Shown here: piece after piece, positions 35,560-49,422 of the stretch
Layout of the letters: each line of letters opens with the position of its first letter
How positions within the stretch are numbered: position 1 is the first letter of the stretch
From: Helianthus annuus
Taxonomy: Eukaryota; Streptophyta; Magnoliopsida; Asterales; Asteraceae
Assembly: GCF_002127325.2 (NCBI RefSeq)
Contig: NC_035448.2
Location: 115,675,151 to 115,739,150, forward strand
DNA length: 64,000 nt
Reading direction: 5' to 3'
Notes under the pieces: generated by a model
The model's database searches: none
What the model saw: only the letters and a program-made list of their open reading frames with translations
What the model was told of the DNA's origin: nothing
Position numbers and translations under genes: made by a program

Positions 35560-35730
35560 CAGCCGGTTCAACTCGGTCAAACCCGAGTCAACTCGGGTCA
35601 ACACAGTCAAGATGGGTCAACTCAGTTCGATGTTCGGGTCCAGTGGCTTCGGTCAGATTTGTCAGCTTCAGAAGCGGTTCAGGTTGACTCGGTCAACTCA
35701 GCGAGTCAACTCGGTCAACTCAGTCCATGT
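35560..35730 (+). repeat. GTCAACTCGG-type short repeats in R7 LTR
   Basis: GGTCAA and GTCAACTCGG/CAGT words recur about a dozen times. They produce three overlapping open frames (35478-35788), which explains those frames without a gene. Confidence 0.7.
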
Positions 35731-36298
35731 TTCGACGACTCGACGCGAGAGCTTTGGTAAAAATTTTAATGGCGCAACTATTTCGTAATTTTATAGTTTT
35801 AACTCATTACGTGAAAACGAGCTCGAACCGAATAAATTTACAAAATTATTAGTTAAAGTTTACTTGGGTTATTTACTATATTGTTTATATAAATTGATTA
35901 TACATATCCAATGTTTGAAACTTGATTGAATTTTGATAAAACAACGGCAACTTGTGTTGTCAGGGGCATAAAAAAGCAGAGGAAACTCTCCCCGTTTTTC
36001 GAAAAAATCTGTAAACAAAATGTATTTTATAATAAAGCAAACTTTACGGATTCGAATTAAATTACGAAACAAATATGTTATCACGATTGTTTTCAACAAA
36101 ACGACGATTCGGACATTATTTACGAAAATAAATATAGTTATTATATTTATTCTAAATTTCAAAATCTCGACATTTCTTTTATAAAAATAAATATAATTTA
36201 TATATTAATTTCGAAATTCAAACACGAATTCGTTTTATAAAATAAATATAGTTATATATTTATTTCCGATAACAAACAAATCGAATTCTCTTATAGAA

Positions 36299-36342
<44 letters not shown>

Positions 36343-36412
36343 TTTCAAACACAACAACTCAACGGTTCTTTTATAAAATAAATATAACTTTGATATTTAT
36401 TTCAATGCCTAA

Positions 36413-36514
<102 letters not shown>

Positions 36515-36949
36515 TTGATAAATATCATACGAGACGTAATGTATAATGCGAGGTTGTTATATATTATTTTCATATAAGTTATCTTTACATACACGTACGA
36601 CTTCTCGGGACGACTAACGCAATATACCGATATATTTATATATTTTTATATAAATATTTGTTTAAATCTCTCGAGACTTAAGTCTTTCCAAGACTTATTA
36701 GTTATTATCGACATTAGACGAAACTTAACGAGTATAACTAAATCGTTACTATTAAGTTAACAACTTACCGTTGAATCGTTCGGTTAACGATTTGGTAGAG
36801 CTCAATGACACGTAGTTTAGTTACTGCGCTTATCTAGAAACTTATAAAACATTCCGTGTTAGGTATATTCTGAATGCACGCTAGCGAGTCTCATCTTGGA
36901 AACGACATCACGAAGTCGTAATTAGCTAGCTTTGCACAAGGCAATTCAG

Positions 36950-37955
36950 GTGAGTTCATAACCCCACCTTTTTACGGTTTTACACTTTTATAAATGTTTT
37001 CGGGGTGGAAAGACGTGCAAGTTTTGCAAAAGTAAACAATTTCTCGATAAATGAAAACTCACTTCTAAACCATGTTACGAATGAATTTCAAGGAACTCAA
37101 ATGGTTTACGAACGATTTATACTGAATATACCGGTTTTACAAAACAAATACGTATTATCGAAATGTGAATGATTTTCATGATTAGGGATGGGATCGTCAT
37201 AGTTATAATAATGGGACTGGGTTGGTTTGCGTTTGAAGAACGGGACACCCAGTGAGTTCATGTCCCCCTTTTCTTTAAATTGTTCTGTTTATTAGCTTCG
37301 GGGGTGAAATACATGTTACAAAAGGATTACATACGAATACAATTGGTATGGTTAGCCTAGGAAAGAACCATAGATCATGTGATTGGGTAGGCGGATACTT
37401 GGGACCATTAATCCTCGTATAAGGACCGAGGGGCATGAGTGATAGATCTATTTGGGTGTAGCGAGCCCACACCCATGAGGACCAGGGTGGCCCATAGGGT
37501 GACTATGTCTTCCAACCGGAAGCCCGGTACAAATTTGCTAGGTTTGAGTCTTCCTACACCGTTACACATATCAGTGGCCTTGCAAACCATTGGTGATCTT
37601 TTCCTTGTTTGCTTTCATACCGGGATTTACAAACATACATACATACATTGTTTGCAAAGGTTTTATACAAATTCAAAGCATAGGATTTATACGGGCATGA
37701 AGTCAAAGTCAGGGTGGGCATTGACGGTTATACAAACTTTACAAATACAAGGGTCTACAAATACATGGTTCTACGAACATAATGCGTTACAAATACAAAG
37801 TTTCCATATAACTTGACAAGAAAATGATTTTTAAATTCGTTTTCTCAATAATATTTCACAAACCGGTTATCAAAAAGATTTGTTTTAAATCTTTCCCAAA
37901 ACAAAATATGAACTCGCTCAACTTTATGTTGATTTTTCGTATGTTTCTTTCTCAG
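36950..37955 (+). other. Putative intron in R7 LTR leader
   Basis: Donor TTCAG|GTGAGTTC and acceptor TTTCTTTCTCAG|G. A second GTGAGTTC lies at 37250. This part is missing from the chimeric 3' LTR except after about 37475. Confidence 0.42.
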
Positions 37956-38125
37956 GTTGCATTTCAAAATTATGGCACGGTTGGAATAAGAGGACCATGT
38001 GGATTCGAGTACTTAGTGGGCGTTCGATTTCTAGAAGTCTTAGTTTTTTTTTTTTTTGCTTCCGCTATGCAATGAAGATACCGGTCCAGTCACGCCAGCT
38101 CTGATATTTTCGGGGTGTGACAGAT

Positions 38126-38137
38126 TGGTATCAGAGC
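38126..38137 (+). other. R7 primer-binding site
   Basis: TGGTATCAGAGC, three bases after the 5' LTR. Confidence 0.9.
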
Positions 38138-40199
38138 TATAGGTTACAGCGAATTAGGTTCTGTAGAGATACCTAGGCTCTAACCTCACTTTCCTTTGGG
38201 GACTTAGACTATTAAAACTTGAATACATACAGAACGCCTAAGACTCGAATATGGTCTCCAACCGTTGCCGAAAACAAAAAGATCAGAATTTTGTTTTAAA
38301 CATATGCGAATATTGTGTTTTATGCACGGTACACAAAACAATTACACAGAGAACACTAAACTTTGAGAGTTTAGGAAACATGCATTTAAGACCTTCGGAA
38401 AACTTATGTTGAAGTTCATTAAAGGTCTTCACGTAGGAACCGCGAATATTAACTCGGGCACACACTATTATCCATATTGTCTATGATATTTTAACTTCCC
38501 GAGCAGGCAACCTACGCTTAACGATACGCTAGTGCACGAGAATACATGGAACTTAAATTTTACGTCAACGGATGTCGGAGTACATCACATTCCACGCGGA
38601 ACGAAACGCTAGTGCACAGGTATACGTGAAACTTAAGCTATACATCAACGGAGGTTGAAGTACGTCACATACAACTTATGAGGCACAGTCTTTGAGAAGA
38701 CAAGATGGAGCATATCAGAGAAGATACTAATCCTGTCAGCACGAAAACCGTCGATCAGGAAGCGGCGGGTTGGCACGCGGTCCTACAACGACACGAGTCA
38801 TGCTAAGGAGAGGACGCATGTCTTCGTATCCCCCTACCTAATTAACGACAATACGCAATGTTCGACATTCCATGGTAATGTCACCTAACAACTGGTCATC
38901 ACATGAAACCCCGGGTAAAGTCCTTAAATTTCTGTTATTGAAATTCCGACTTTTGCATCTAATGAGTAGATTTTCACATCTCTACTCCTCTTAATGGTCA
39001 TTGTATCACGATCGTTTCTATCATTTTAGCAAATACTCATTTGCTTCGTTTCTTAAAAATTCATATGTTATGCATGCATCGTTTGTAACGCATGTGGTTT
39101 CGTTTCGAATAAGCGTTACATCAAAGTTCAAATATTATTTCGCTAAATCTAATAATTGATTTGTGATTCGAATGACCCGCATTATTGTAATTGTTGGCTC
39201 CTTCGTTATCAAGTCAACACTTTTCTTGAAATTTCTTTTCTTTTCAAGTTACATGCATGGTTTTTCGTCGTAACCATGCCGAAATTTCCTTTTTGATACA
39301 TATATATTTATTGTCGGGTTTACGCCGAAACCAAGTTCAATTATATGAACAAAACATCATATTCAAATTCGTTTTAACAAGCGTTTCACTGTTCTGAGTC
39401 GTAGTAGATTTGTTTGGTCTACGACTCCATTAAGTCGTTTGTTAACTTCGACACCTTGTGGTGGTGTTTCACTAAATTGAAGCTTGCGCTAATCTCGTTT
39501 ACACATCTCATGCACAGATTTAAATATTTATTTATTAATTGCTTTAAATCCGCTTTGATTTATCATATCACAGCAGTCTTAACACAATCGTTTGATAAGA
39601 CAATGGTACACAAAATTCATTTTATATTCCGGTGTACCTCCTAACGGTCCTTTCAACATCGATCGAATGTTTTGCGATATTCATTGCTTCTTCGTCTTTG
39701 ATCGAAAACATTATTTCTTTGATATTCCATTTTCAATTGAAAATCCTATGATGCCATCTGAAACAAACTTTCAGATTCACTTTATTGCGCTTTCATTTGA
39801 CTTCAAACACGGTGAATTTGTTTGATCACCGCTATTATTGAATTATTTAAGTCACTGCGACACCTTGTGGTGTCAGTACAAATTTGTAGCTTGGGCTAAT
39901 CATGATCGAGCGTTTCATGCATAACACAGGTGATACTTTTTCGATCACCCCTATTATTGAATTGTTTCATTCTCTACAACACCTTGTGGTGTCGGTATAA
40001 CTTGTAGCTTGTGCTGATCACGATCGAGCGTCTCATGCAAACTATTACATTTGAGCTTGTTGATTCTAAGTTCATCCAGTGGATGTTATTGCTTCTAGAA
40101 CTCATTTACATATTGTGAACGTTCATATCGAATTCGATTGGTCGAAGTTCCTGTTCATTGTTGGATCCCTGTTAACTTAGTCACACTAGTGACTGTTTC

Positions 40200-41893
40200 T
40201 GATGCGGGCAAGTGTGTATATGTTTTAGATGTATATTTTAAGCTCTTTTTACACTTTTAGCCAAGTTTTAAATTTATAAAACACGATATTTACTAACACT
40301 AAACACACATATGGGCAAGTGTACCCATCGTGGATGTAGTATAGTGTTGGTAAGATACCGAGGTCATCCAAGGACACAAGAGCTTTTAGTACCGGTTTAT
40401 CCTCAACGTCTAACCAAATCAAAATGTTAGAAAAGATTTTTAAACTAAGAAAATAAAATTAACTAAATGCTGAAAAATAAAAGTAAAAATAAAAACAGAT
40501 AGACAAGATGAATCACTTGGATCCGACTCGTGTATTAGTATAACCTTTGATTATTTTCGCACTTTTGCACTTGTTTAAGAGATTATCTTAGTTATTGTAG
40601 TAGGCCCCTCTTTTGAAGGCGACGTTACCCTCAACCCAGTAGTTTGAGTCAGCAAGGATACAATCCTAAAGGGTTGGATTATTGAAAGATAATGAATTAA
40701 GTTATTAATGCAAATTATGGTAGGCTCCTCTTTTGGAGGTGACGTTACCCTCGACTAAGTAGTCTGAGTCAGCAGGGATACAGTCCAAAATAGCCGGGTT
40801 ATAGTATTAATAGTAGTTAACTTATGAGGGGGTCAAAGAGTTTGGATCCCCGCCATCCAATACCTATGGGTATTGAAGGAGATCCTACTAAATTTGACCC
40901 AGGTCCCTTGCAGGACCTCTAAACGCTGAACAAGGGCAAGACCCTTACCAAACCGTTCCCTTAACCCCCGACCAGGTAGCCAACATACCTCCATATAGAC
41001 CGTGGAGATATGAATGGTGAAAATCTTTTATTTTATATAGACAGTAAAATAATGCCAAGACACCACGGACAAACGATAAGGAAGAATCACCTTCAACATA
41101 AGCAACTAGTTATTAAAGTCATTAATACAAAACCAAATAAAAAGTGCAAAAGATTAAAAATAAAAAGTATTATACTAAACACTTGTCTTCACCAAGTGAT
41201 GTAAGAGACTTAGGCAAACATGGCCTTGATTGTCAAGAACTCTTACGATCAATATTGGATCCCGAGACGACTCACACACTCTATGATGGACAATGGATGA
41301 TGGTGGTGGATGATGGTGTTGTGATGGTGGTGGGTGGTGGATGAAGTGTGAGAGAGGTGGTGTGCCGAGGGATGAGTTGCAATGAAGCCAAGCACTCCTA
41401 TTTATAGGCTGAACAGAAGCCTGGCCACGGCCCCGTGTCCGCTGCACACGGCCCCGTGCCCGTCTGACAATCTCTCTCTTCATTAATTGTAATTCACAAT
41501 TACAATTAATGCGCCTGTAGTACTTTCGCCACGCCCCCGTGTTCATTGGGCACGGCCCCGTGGTGGGCAATAAAAGCTTCTATAGGTTTGTCTTATCTGC
41601 TGCTTCTTGGGCACGGCCCCGTGCTGGCTGAGCACGGGGCGTGTTCAGTCTTCTGCCTTCTCTGTTTTGCTTGGGAGGATGCTGTCGAGGGGTCGGGCAA
41701 TCCACTTATGATCCCTTTCTTGTATTTATGTTAGATTTAGCCGCCTTTTTGCTTCTTTTGTTAATTTGAGCTCATTTAATACTTAAAATACAAAAGGAAG
41801 ACAAAAGCACTCTTTTTCCAACATTAGTACTTAAAAAAGGTTAGTTTTATGCCTCATTTGATGTAATTTATATGTTGCATTTTACACACATCA
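40200..41893 (-). mobile_element. Solo LTR (1694 bp) in R7
   Basis: Plus-strand ends TGATGCGGGC and CACACATCA, flanked by GTTTC at 40195-40199 and 41894-41898. No interior, so it is a solo LTR left by LTR-LTR recombination. Orientation minus is inferred from TATAAATAG on the minus strand (41398-41406), with the palindrome cluster upstream of it. Confidence 0.82.
41398..41650 (-). promoter_or_regulatory. CACGGCCCCGTG palindromes next to a TATA box
   Basis: Exact CACGGCCCCGTG at 41426-41437, 41447-41458, 41551-41562 and 41612-41623, a variant CACGCCCCCGTG at 41530-41541, and a partial copy at about 41632. The first is 20 bases from the minus-strand TATAAATAG. GC-rich islands in AT-rich sequence; likely LTR promoter sites. 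Confidence 0.75.
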
Positions 41894-42088
41894 GTTTCTA
41901 TACGTTTTGTTTCCTTTGACATCAATTTCTGAAACACATTTCTTTTAAACCGTTGGGTTCTTATTGTTAAGGAATGTCCTTGAATTCACATGATTCGAAT
42001 AAGTCTTGATCCGATTTCGTGGTCATCCACTTTGATACTATTCGTATTTACCTACACATAACATAACTCTGAGGAGATAACATACACT

Positions 42089-42125
42089 AAATTTCGAGGA
42101 CGAAATTTCTGCAACAGGGGGAGAA
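42089..42125 (+). other. R7 pre-PPT palindrome and polypurine tract
   Basis: AAATTTCG-AGGA-CGAAATTT (42089-42108), perfect eight-base arms, then AGGGGGAGAA before the LTR at 42126. Spacing 17 bases. There is no pol gene here to explain its preservation. Confidence 0.82.
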
Positions 42126-43731
42126 TGTGACAACCTGTCTATTCGGGTCATTATCCGTACAACTTTCAAACATTAATACGATGAGAGCATACACGTTAGA
42201 CACAATATAGTTAATTATACTACAAATTTGATCACTCCACACCGAGGAAAAGCTTACGTATTCATGCGAAGTCAGTACATACACGGGTGATTTTTAAAGG
42301 ATTATATTCATTTTGACAAGCACCAACGATAGTCATTTAAAAACTCAAAATGCTAGCGAAGCATTTCAAAAGTTATTTATATATGGATACTTATGTATAT
42401 GCATTAAATTATGGTCATATATAATTTTGGCAATTTAATATGTGTGTCTACAACGAAATGATGGTTTTTATAATAATTACATGTATATGTAACATGCATA
42501 CACATTTTACTCTAGTGCACGAGAATACATGGAACTTAAATTTTACGTCAACGGATGTCGGAGTACATCGCTTCCACGCGGAACGAAACGCTAGTGCACA
42601 GGTATACGTGAAACTTAAGCTATACATCAACGGAGGTTGAAGTACGACACATACGACTTACGAGGCACAGTCTTTGAGAAAACATAATGGAGCATATCAG
42701 CGAAGATGCTAATCCTGTCAGCACGAAAACCATCGATCAGGAAGCGGCGGGTGGCACGCGGTCCTGCAACGACACGAGTCACGCTAAGGAGAGGACGCAT
42801 ATCTTCGTATCCCCTACCTAATTAACGACAAATACGCAATGTTCGACATTCCATGGTAATGTCTCCTAACAACTGGTCATCACATGAAACGCCAGGTAAA
42901 GTCCTTGAATTTCTGTTATTGAAATTCCGACTTTTGCATCTAATGAGTAGATTTTCACATCTCTACTCCTCTTAATGGTCATTGTATCACGATCGTTTCT
43001 ATCATTTTAGCAAATACTCATTTGCTTCGTTTCTTAAAAATTCATATGTTACGCATGCATCGTTTGTAACGCATGTGGTTTCATTTCGAATAAGCGTTAC
43101 ATCAAAGTTCAAATATTATTTTGCTAAATCTAATAATTGATTCGTGATTCGAATGACCCGCATTATTGTAATTGTTGGCTCCTTCGTTATCAAGTCAACA
43201 CATTTTCTTGAAATTTCTTTTCTTTTCAAGTTACATGCATGGTTTTTCGTCGTAACCATGCCGAAATTTCCTTTCTGATACATATATATTTTTTGTCGGG
43301 TTTGCGCCGAAACCAAGTTCAATTGTTTGAACTTGTTCACTATACATATTCAATTCAAGGCACCATATGATGTATTGGAAACATCATATTCAAATTCGTT
43401 TTAACAAGCGTTTCACTGTTCTGAGTTGTAGCAGATTTGTTTGGTCTACGACTCCATTAAGTCGTTTGTTAACTTCGACACCTTGTGGTGGTGTTTCACT
43501 AAATTGAAGCTTGCGCTAATCTCGTTTACACATCTCATGCACGGATTTAAATATTTATTTATTGATTGCTTTAAATCCTCTTTGATTTATCATATCACAG
43601 CAGTCTTAACACAATCGTGTGATAAGACAATGGTACACAAAATTTATTTTATATCCCGGTGTACCTCCTAACGGTCCTTTCAACATCGATCGAATGTTTT
43701 GCGATATTCATTCTTCTTCGTCCTCGATCGA
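42126..43731 (+). repeat. R7 chimeric 3' LTR, left arm
   Basis: 42126 to about 42507 matches the LTR start (34089-34507). From 42512 it matches interior 38529 onwards, in the same orientation. The LTR middle, including the leader intron, is absent. Interrupted at 43732 by R8. Confidence 0.85.
43727..43731 (+). other. Target-site duplication of R8, left
   Basis: ATCGA, matching 60984-60988. Confidence 0.92.
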
Positions 43732-44236
43732 TGTAAGACCCTAACACGCTTTAACTAAAAGGACGCAGTAGAATTACGTGCCATAAAATTTCTTTCTTTA
43801 AAAACGTTTTGAGCTACTTGAAAGTTCATTATAAAATAACCTTTTTACATTATACGCATACTTCGTACTCATTTACAAAATGAAAGTATAACTTATGTCT
43901 ATCAATTTACAAACTCAGGCATTCCCGTACAATCTATCTTGTGACTCGGTCTTTGATCACTACACCTCATGATGATAATCTGAGATTCGTACAACCTGCA
44001 CCCACCACAAACATTCACAGCATTAGCATACATCATATACAAACAAGATTCATAATCAAGTAATCACGCTACGTTCTATCCACATATACTTTCCGTCATG
44101 TTATCTTCCTTGATTTAATCATTCCATCCGGGTGTCTAATCCTTGACGAACTTCAATATAGTACTTGCACAACGTTTCATTCTCGAGGCACACTATTAAT
44201 AACATCAATACTTAAATGTATTGAAACCACGTATAC

Positions 44237-44440
44237 AATACATACATAACTGCGTACATACATTTCTACTCACATATCTACATACATACCTAACTACATA
44301 CAAACATACATACTCACATACATACATACATACTTACTACATACACACATACCTTCACTCACACGTACATGTACTTACATAATTACATAATTACATAATT
44401 ACATAAATACATTCATACATACATACTAACTCGTATTCAT
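44237..44440. repeat. ACAT-rich microsatellite in R8 LTR
   Basis: CATACATACATA-type tetranucleotide runs with interruptions; the other LTR copy at about 58487-58680 is longer by several units. Confidence 0.9.
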
Positions 44441-44745
44441 AATTACTTATTAGCTTAAGCGTATTGGGATGAAGTTAAATCTATACATACATACCCACAT
44501 ACTTAGTTCATTACCCCGCATACTCGCTCCCACATCCCGATCTTGCCCACACATCATAACGCTTTTAAATGCCCTTCGGGTAGGTTTCGGATCTTAAGAA
44601 TGAGTCCGAACTCACCCATAACTTACCAAGCCTTTCGGTAGGGTTGAGGAACATTATAAAGACTTAACGAGGCTTGGAATGGGTCCACAGGGTCCGAATT
44701 CGAAAGAAAAACAAAGAAATCCACAAACTTTACATTTGCATCTGA

Positions 44746-44872
44746 CCTCCACCGTAAGCTACGGTGGCTACCGTAGCTTACAGTGGCCCGCAAAAGCCCT
44801 ACGGCAGCTTTAAACTGCCTTACGGCAGAAATAAAGTCCTAGCTTACGGTGGGCACCGTAAGCTACGGTGAT
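44746..44872. repeat. CCGTAAGCTACGG palindrome cluster in R8 LTR
   Basis: CACCGTAAGCTACGGTG, CTACCGTAGCTTAC, two CTACGGCAG/CTTACGGCAG words, and CACCGTAAGCTACGGTG again. On the minus strand a TATA-like TTTATAAT lies about 80-90 bases downstream (near 44655). The other copy is 59007-59142. Confidence 0.75.
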
Positions 44873-46708
44873 GCCCAGATCAGCCCCCATTTTAATACTA
44901 AAATTCGCATAACTGGCTCGTTTTGCATCCGTTCCACTTGAAACTTGTTCCAAAACATTCGTAAAACAATTCCTTACATATTAGACTAAGAATCCTTACC
45001 CCGGGTCCTTAATCATTACCAATTTTATTACCGTTACCTCACTTAATTCGACCCGTTTGGTCCCCCAAAGTACCTTCGACTATCTAGATCAATACTTATC
45101 TTCATACCATCAATCATTTCATACCTTACATGACTTCCCCTCATTTATAAACAAGAAAGTTCTTATGTATACTAAGAAGTGAGTTGGATGTCACTTACCT
45201 TGAGCGTCCAAAATCAAGCATAGGTTCCATGCTTACTTTTGACCCGTTAGCCTCCTTGCTTGAGTCCGTAGACATGTTATCTATCCTTACATGCCCATAC
45301 ATTGGTACCCTTGTTAGTAAACAAGACCACATATATCATCAATCACGATAAATTTATGCTCAACAATTGACTTTCATTAGTCGATTTATAGCAACTCATA
45401 GTATAGACTAACAATGAGATCCTTTCTACACGCATAATATAAACACGCCATTACATATCTCGCTATAAATATATCGTGCATCACTTTGACTTCCTAAATC
45501 GTACATTTATGATAAGAGATCCAAATCACAACTTTCCTACCATTGTTGACTTTCCAGAAAGTCAACCATCAAACATTTCAATTTCCAACTTAGACATACA
45601 TTCATTTACAATTAGCATGTTAGAACATAGTCATTATGCCATCTTTGCTTCATACTCATATTGTAGGACATATTCGGCCACATAATCAAATAGTTACATA
45701 TACACATGCACATACCATTCCGTTCGTAACAACATCTTCATAGTTAATGCCAATATAATTTAAGTTTGGTCTTTTCTAGGATTCTCATTCGTTCCATAAG
45801 TATTCTTAAGTCGAAACTAATACGATCAAACAATCCATATATAATTATCATATCATTCAAGCATATAGTACATTTTTCACATATTATTGTCGGTTAGGCA
45901 TTTCATCAAACACCTTGTGTGCGTACTACCATCTAAGCTTAATGTACAACTAATTCATGCGTATTCTTCTAACCTCATACATAATTCATCCAATTCCTCC
46001 TTCTAATCAACATGAATCATTCCTACATAAACATTAAACATACTAGTATCACATTTCTTTCAGTTCCTCTAACAAGAATCTATCATGCATGTCAAAATAC
46101 ATCAATATTAAACAAGAATTGTACATGGGTGATCATTCAAGTCGCCATAATCACCATATCCAATGGGTTTCACCCATAAACGTCAAATTAACCCAAACCA
46201 TGCATAACTCATGTTCCAAATGAGGATTCTAACACATACTCATACACAATTTCATAGAATTTCGCAATTTACAACATAACCCACTTCGGGCATAATCACA
46301 AATCTAACGTTTAAGACATACCTTGCGATCCCCTTGTGAAGGTGATCAATAATCCGTGCTCGGTTATGAGTTTAAGCTTCATTTAACCTTTCAATTTGAT
46401 GATTTCTTGATTAGGGTTCTTGAGCTCTCCTGGAGCTTCTTGGCTCCTTCCAGAACACACGTACGTGTGTGTGTTTGTGTGTATATTTCATATATAACCT
46501 CAACTTTCATTTTACCTCACTTTAGCCCCCTCAAGTTTGCCACTAAATTATATTTGGCATAACTTTCATCCTTTAATTGTTTCTACTTTCGTCACTTAAT
46601 ACTTTTAACCATACACTTAACTAGGTTAAATAGTCTAGTTTTTTATTTCATGCTAAGTCATGTAGGAACATACGGCAAATATAATCATTCGGGATTTGGG
46701 GTGTTACA

Positions 46709-46747
46709 AGTCTACCCCCCTTAAATGAGGTTTCGTCCCCGAAACCT
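46709..46747 (-). other. R8 polypurine tract and pre-PPT palindrome
   Basis: Minus strand: AGGTTTCG-GGGA-CGAAACCT (46728-46747), 19 bases, with AAGGGGGGTAGACT as polypurine tract, then TGTAACACCCC. The arms differ from R7's but still pair perfectly. Confidence 0.8.
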
Positions 46748-49407
46748 TTCTCATTTCCATTAAACACTAACATCCTTTCCCCTTGCCCTATCAACACGAC
46801 CATTAGCCCATCTTAGTGACAACCCTATATTTTCAAGAACCTGTCCCGGAGTTCTTATTAGTGTCGCTTTCACTAATAGCTCTAGCTTCCAATACATTTC
46901 TTAGCTAATGGTTCATTCATCATTCTATTATTTGTATATCCTGTGTAATATATCATTTGTTTACTTGAAATAATTCCAACATCCTGTTAGTAACATTCCT
47001 TCCTGTTTATTTCAAATTTCATATTATCTTCATCGACTATACGATCTAAATTCGTAATTTATACCTACATATCTAGGTTTAACTTCGATAGGTACATCAT
47101 AATACTAAGTAACTATCCATTCTTGCTTCATAAACTATTCATATAATTAACTCTTTTCTAGCAAATCTATGCTTTTCATACTTTACTTTTACATAACATT
47201 TTCATTTCCTCGACCCGTTTGCAACAGGTCAATATTCATACTTATTCAAGCTTGTAATGATACTTATATTTTTATGATTTGTTATAACCGATCTAATACT
47301 TTCATCTCACCTCTTAAAATTACATTCCATGCATATATCATATAACATTTAGTTCTTGTTTTGTTATCGCAACAAAACTACCATCTCATAGTCACATATA
47401 CGCACTTAACTCCAATGTTGACATCGTTCTACGTTTTCTATAGTTATTTGTACAATACATACTCTTACGTTACCTTCAAATCATCCCATTCCTTTTACAT
47501 TACCATTACTCCCATATCACGCATTACTTATTCTACTTAAGTAAGTGTGCCATTCTGGTTCATCATACGAGGGTTTAATCAATATCCGACACTTCCGTTC
47601 AAAACTTTTGAGATTTACTTTTTAATGATATAAATTTTCTCCTTATGTTGACGGTTAAAAGTCAAACATTACATACCATATCCTACCATACCTATTCAAT
47701 CATGAGTTAAATATGTTACTAACCTCGTTTTCATTACACAACTCAACGATCTCCTTCTTCACGAGTACTAACCGTACCAGGACAGCTTTCATTCATCCTT
47801 GTAATGGGCTTTCACTCCTGCACATTCTTTCACCAATTCAATTGGTTTCATCACATTCAGAATTCCACCATAATCATCTACAAAATCAGCGATTAGCACT
47901 TTTCATTCGAACATTCATTATTCTAGATGGTTACCCACCTATTATCCTTTTAATTCTTCCTACATACATGCTGTAATACATCCCACATTTCATTCCTTAA
48001 ATGCATTTCTTTTATTCCAGTTTCTTATTTCGTCAACCTTTACAGTTTGACTTTTCGAGGTCAAACTGGCATTTCTTATTTATCGTATAAGTGTTAAAGT
48101 ACACGTTCTTACTTCTTTTCATTCATGCTTACTTGCCAAGACATTCATTACATCAATTCAGTATTCTTGCCATAACTTACCCTTCCTAATTATACTTAAA
48201 TTATTGTCCGGCTCATAGCCCGTCATTTATTACGACTCCTAAGCGTCGACTACTATTACATCTAACACATAACATGTTCAAAACTTCTTTCTTTCGTCGA
48301 GATCTAAGTTTGCGTGCCAAACATTATGCTCACCAATAAGTATAAAACTTAACAAATCAAAACATTAAATATCGGGTTTAAATGGCAGTTACAATTTGAC
48401 CCGCATGACTCATTCGTCTCTTTAACCATTCTTGCACACAAACATATTTGTGTATATAAATATATAGATAAGTTTAAGACATAACTTGGATAATGTTCGC
48501 TTTTTAAGGAATGTTTAATTGCTTAATCTGTAATTATCTACACATTCGAATCTTTTCATTCTTATCATTCATTATGTTTCGAACCCGCCACGCGGTTCCT
48601 AACCTATGATTTCATACTTTCCTTCCTTTCATGTTTCGAATCCATCTCGTGGATTCTGACATATCATTCATGCTTTCAATTCTTTCATGTTTCGAATCCG
48701 TCTCGCGGATTCTAACATATCATTCATGCCTTCAATTCTTTCATGTTTCGAATCCGTCTCGCGGTTTCTAACATATCATTCGTACTTTCATTTCTTTCAT
48801 GTTCTGAATCCGTCTCGCGGATTGTAAAATATCATTCATACTTTCATTCCTGAAAGTCTTACATTTCTTTTCACCCTCAAATCCACCTACTACCTAATTC
48901 TAACGGACATACCGGTAACAATCATCACAGTCTCACGAACGTCATATGTTTCTTGTGTACTGGCCAGGTACACATTCCACATACTAGTTTCGTGTCTTTG
49001 TGTAGTCGTCACCTTATGTCCGAAGGATTAGGTTTCGGCACGTGTATCATTTTCATAACTTCGTTTCCATTTTGTTATTATATTTCATTAAAATTTTCCT
49101 TCGCTCAATAAATTTTAGCATTACATGCACCCGTATGCTAAATTTACGTACCTGGGTCATTATGTCTTATTACATACCTTGGTGCTGGTCCTAGACCACA
49201 TCCATGGATCATCCTTTCCAAGCACTTGTGCTTACCCTTCACATAAACTATTAGTTTCCTTTAAATACATAAATTAATACATACTTACATTCGCTTTTAA
49301 CTTTAGGCCTTGATCGAGTCTTGGATTGTACGGGTTCCTTGTCACAAGAGCACACAGGTTTGAGTTCAAGTATATATCTCCTTCTACTTGATTTCTCTGA
49401 AACTAGG
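46748..49407 (-). other. R8 interior, non-coding
   Basis: No gag or pol motif on either strand; the longest frames are under 90 codons. Contains the 56-bp tandem array at 48574-48850. Confidence 0.8.
48574..48850. repeat. 56-bp tandem array in R8
   Basis: About five imperfect units starting GTTTCGAATCCGTCTCGCGG and ending TTTCTTTCAT-like. The core CCGTCTCGCGGATT is the best-kept part. Confidence 0.88.
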
Positions 49408-49419
49408 GCTTTGATACCA
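49408..49419 (-). other. R8 primer-binding site
   Basis: Minus strand TGGTATCAAAGC, three bases from the LTR edge at 49423. One base off the usual TGGTATCAGAGC. Confidence 0.82.
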
Positions 49420-49422
49420 ACT

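Larger units (their letters stand above)
38138..42088 (+). other. R7 interior, non-coding, holding a solo LTR
   Basis: No frame over about 80 codons. Contains the R3-like unit(s) at about 39400-40060 with GACACC-TTGT-GGTGTC hairpins at about 39857 and a near copy at 39977. The solo LTR occupies 40200-41893. The segment 38529-39953 is the one copied into the 3' LTR. Confidence 0.8.
43732..46708 (-). repeat. R8 3' LTR (2977 bp)
   Basis: Contains an ACAT-rich microsatellite (44237-44440), CCGTAAGCTACGG-type palindromes (44746-44872) and a putative leader intron on the minus strand (donor CAAG|GTAAGTGA at 45198, acceptor GTGCAG|G at 43996). Open frames at 45476-45685 and 46356-46562 recur in the other LTR but show no protein features. 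Confidence 0.9.

Noticed and set aside
35478..35788. Three overlapping open frames of 69-100 codons
   Set aside because: Produced by GTCAACTCGG-type short repeats in the R7 LTR.
38529..38830. Possible degraded gag in the R7 interior (also 42512-42800, and related R3 sequence)
   Set aside because: The segment is conserved between R3 and R7 but full of stops in all frames, and I could not match it to a gag domain.
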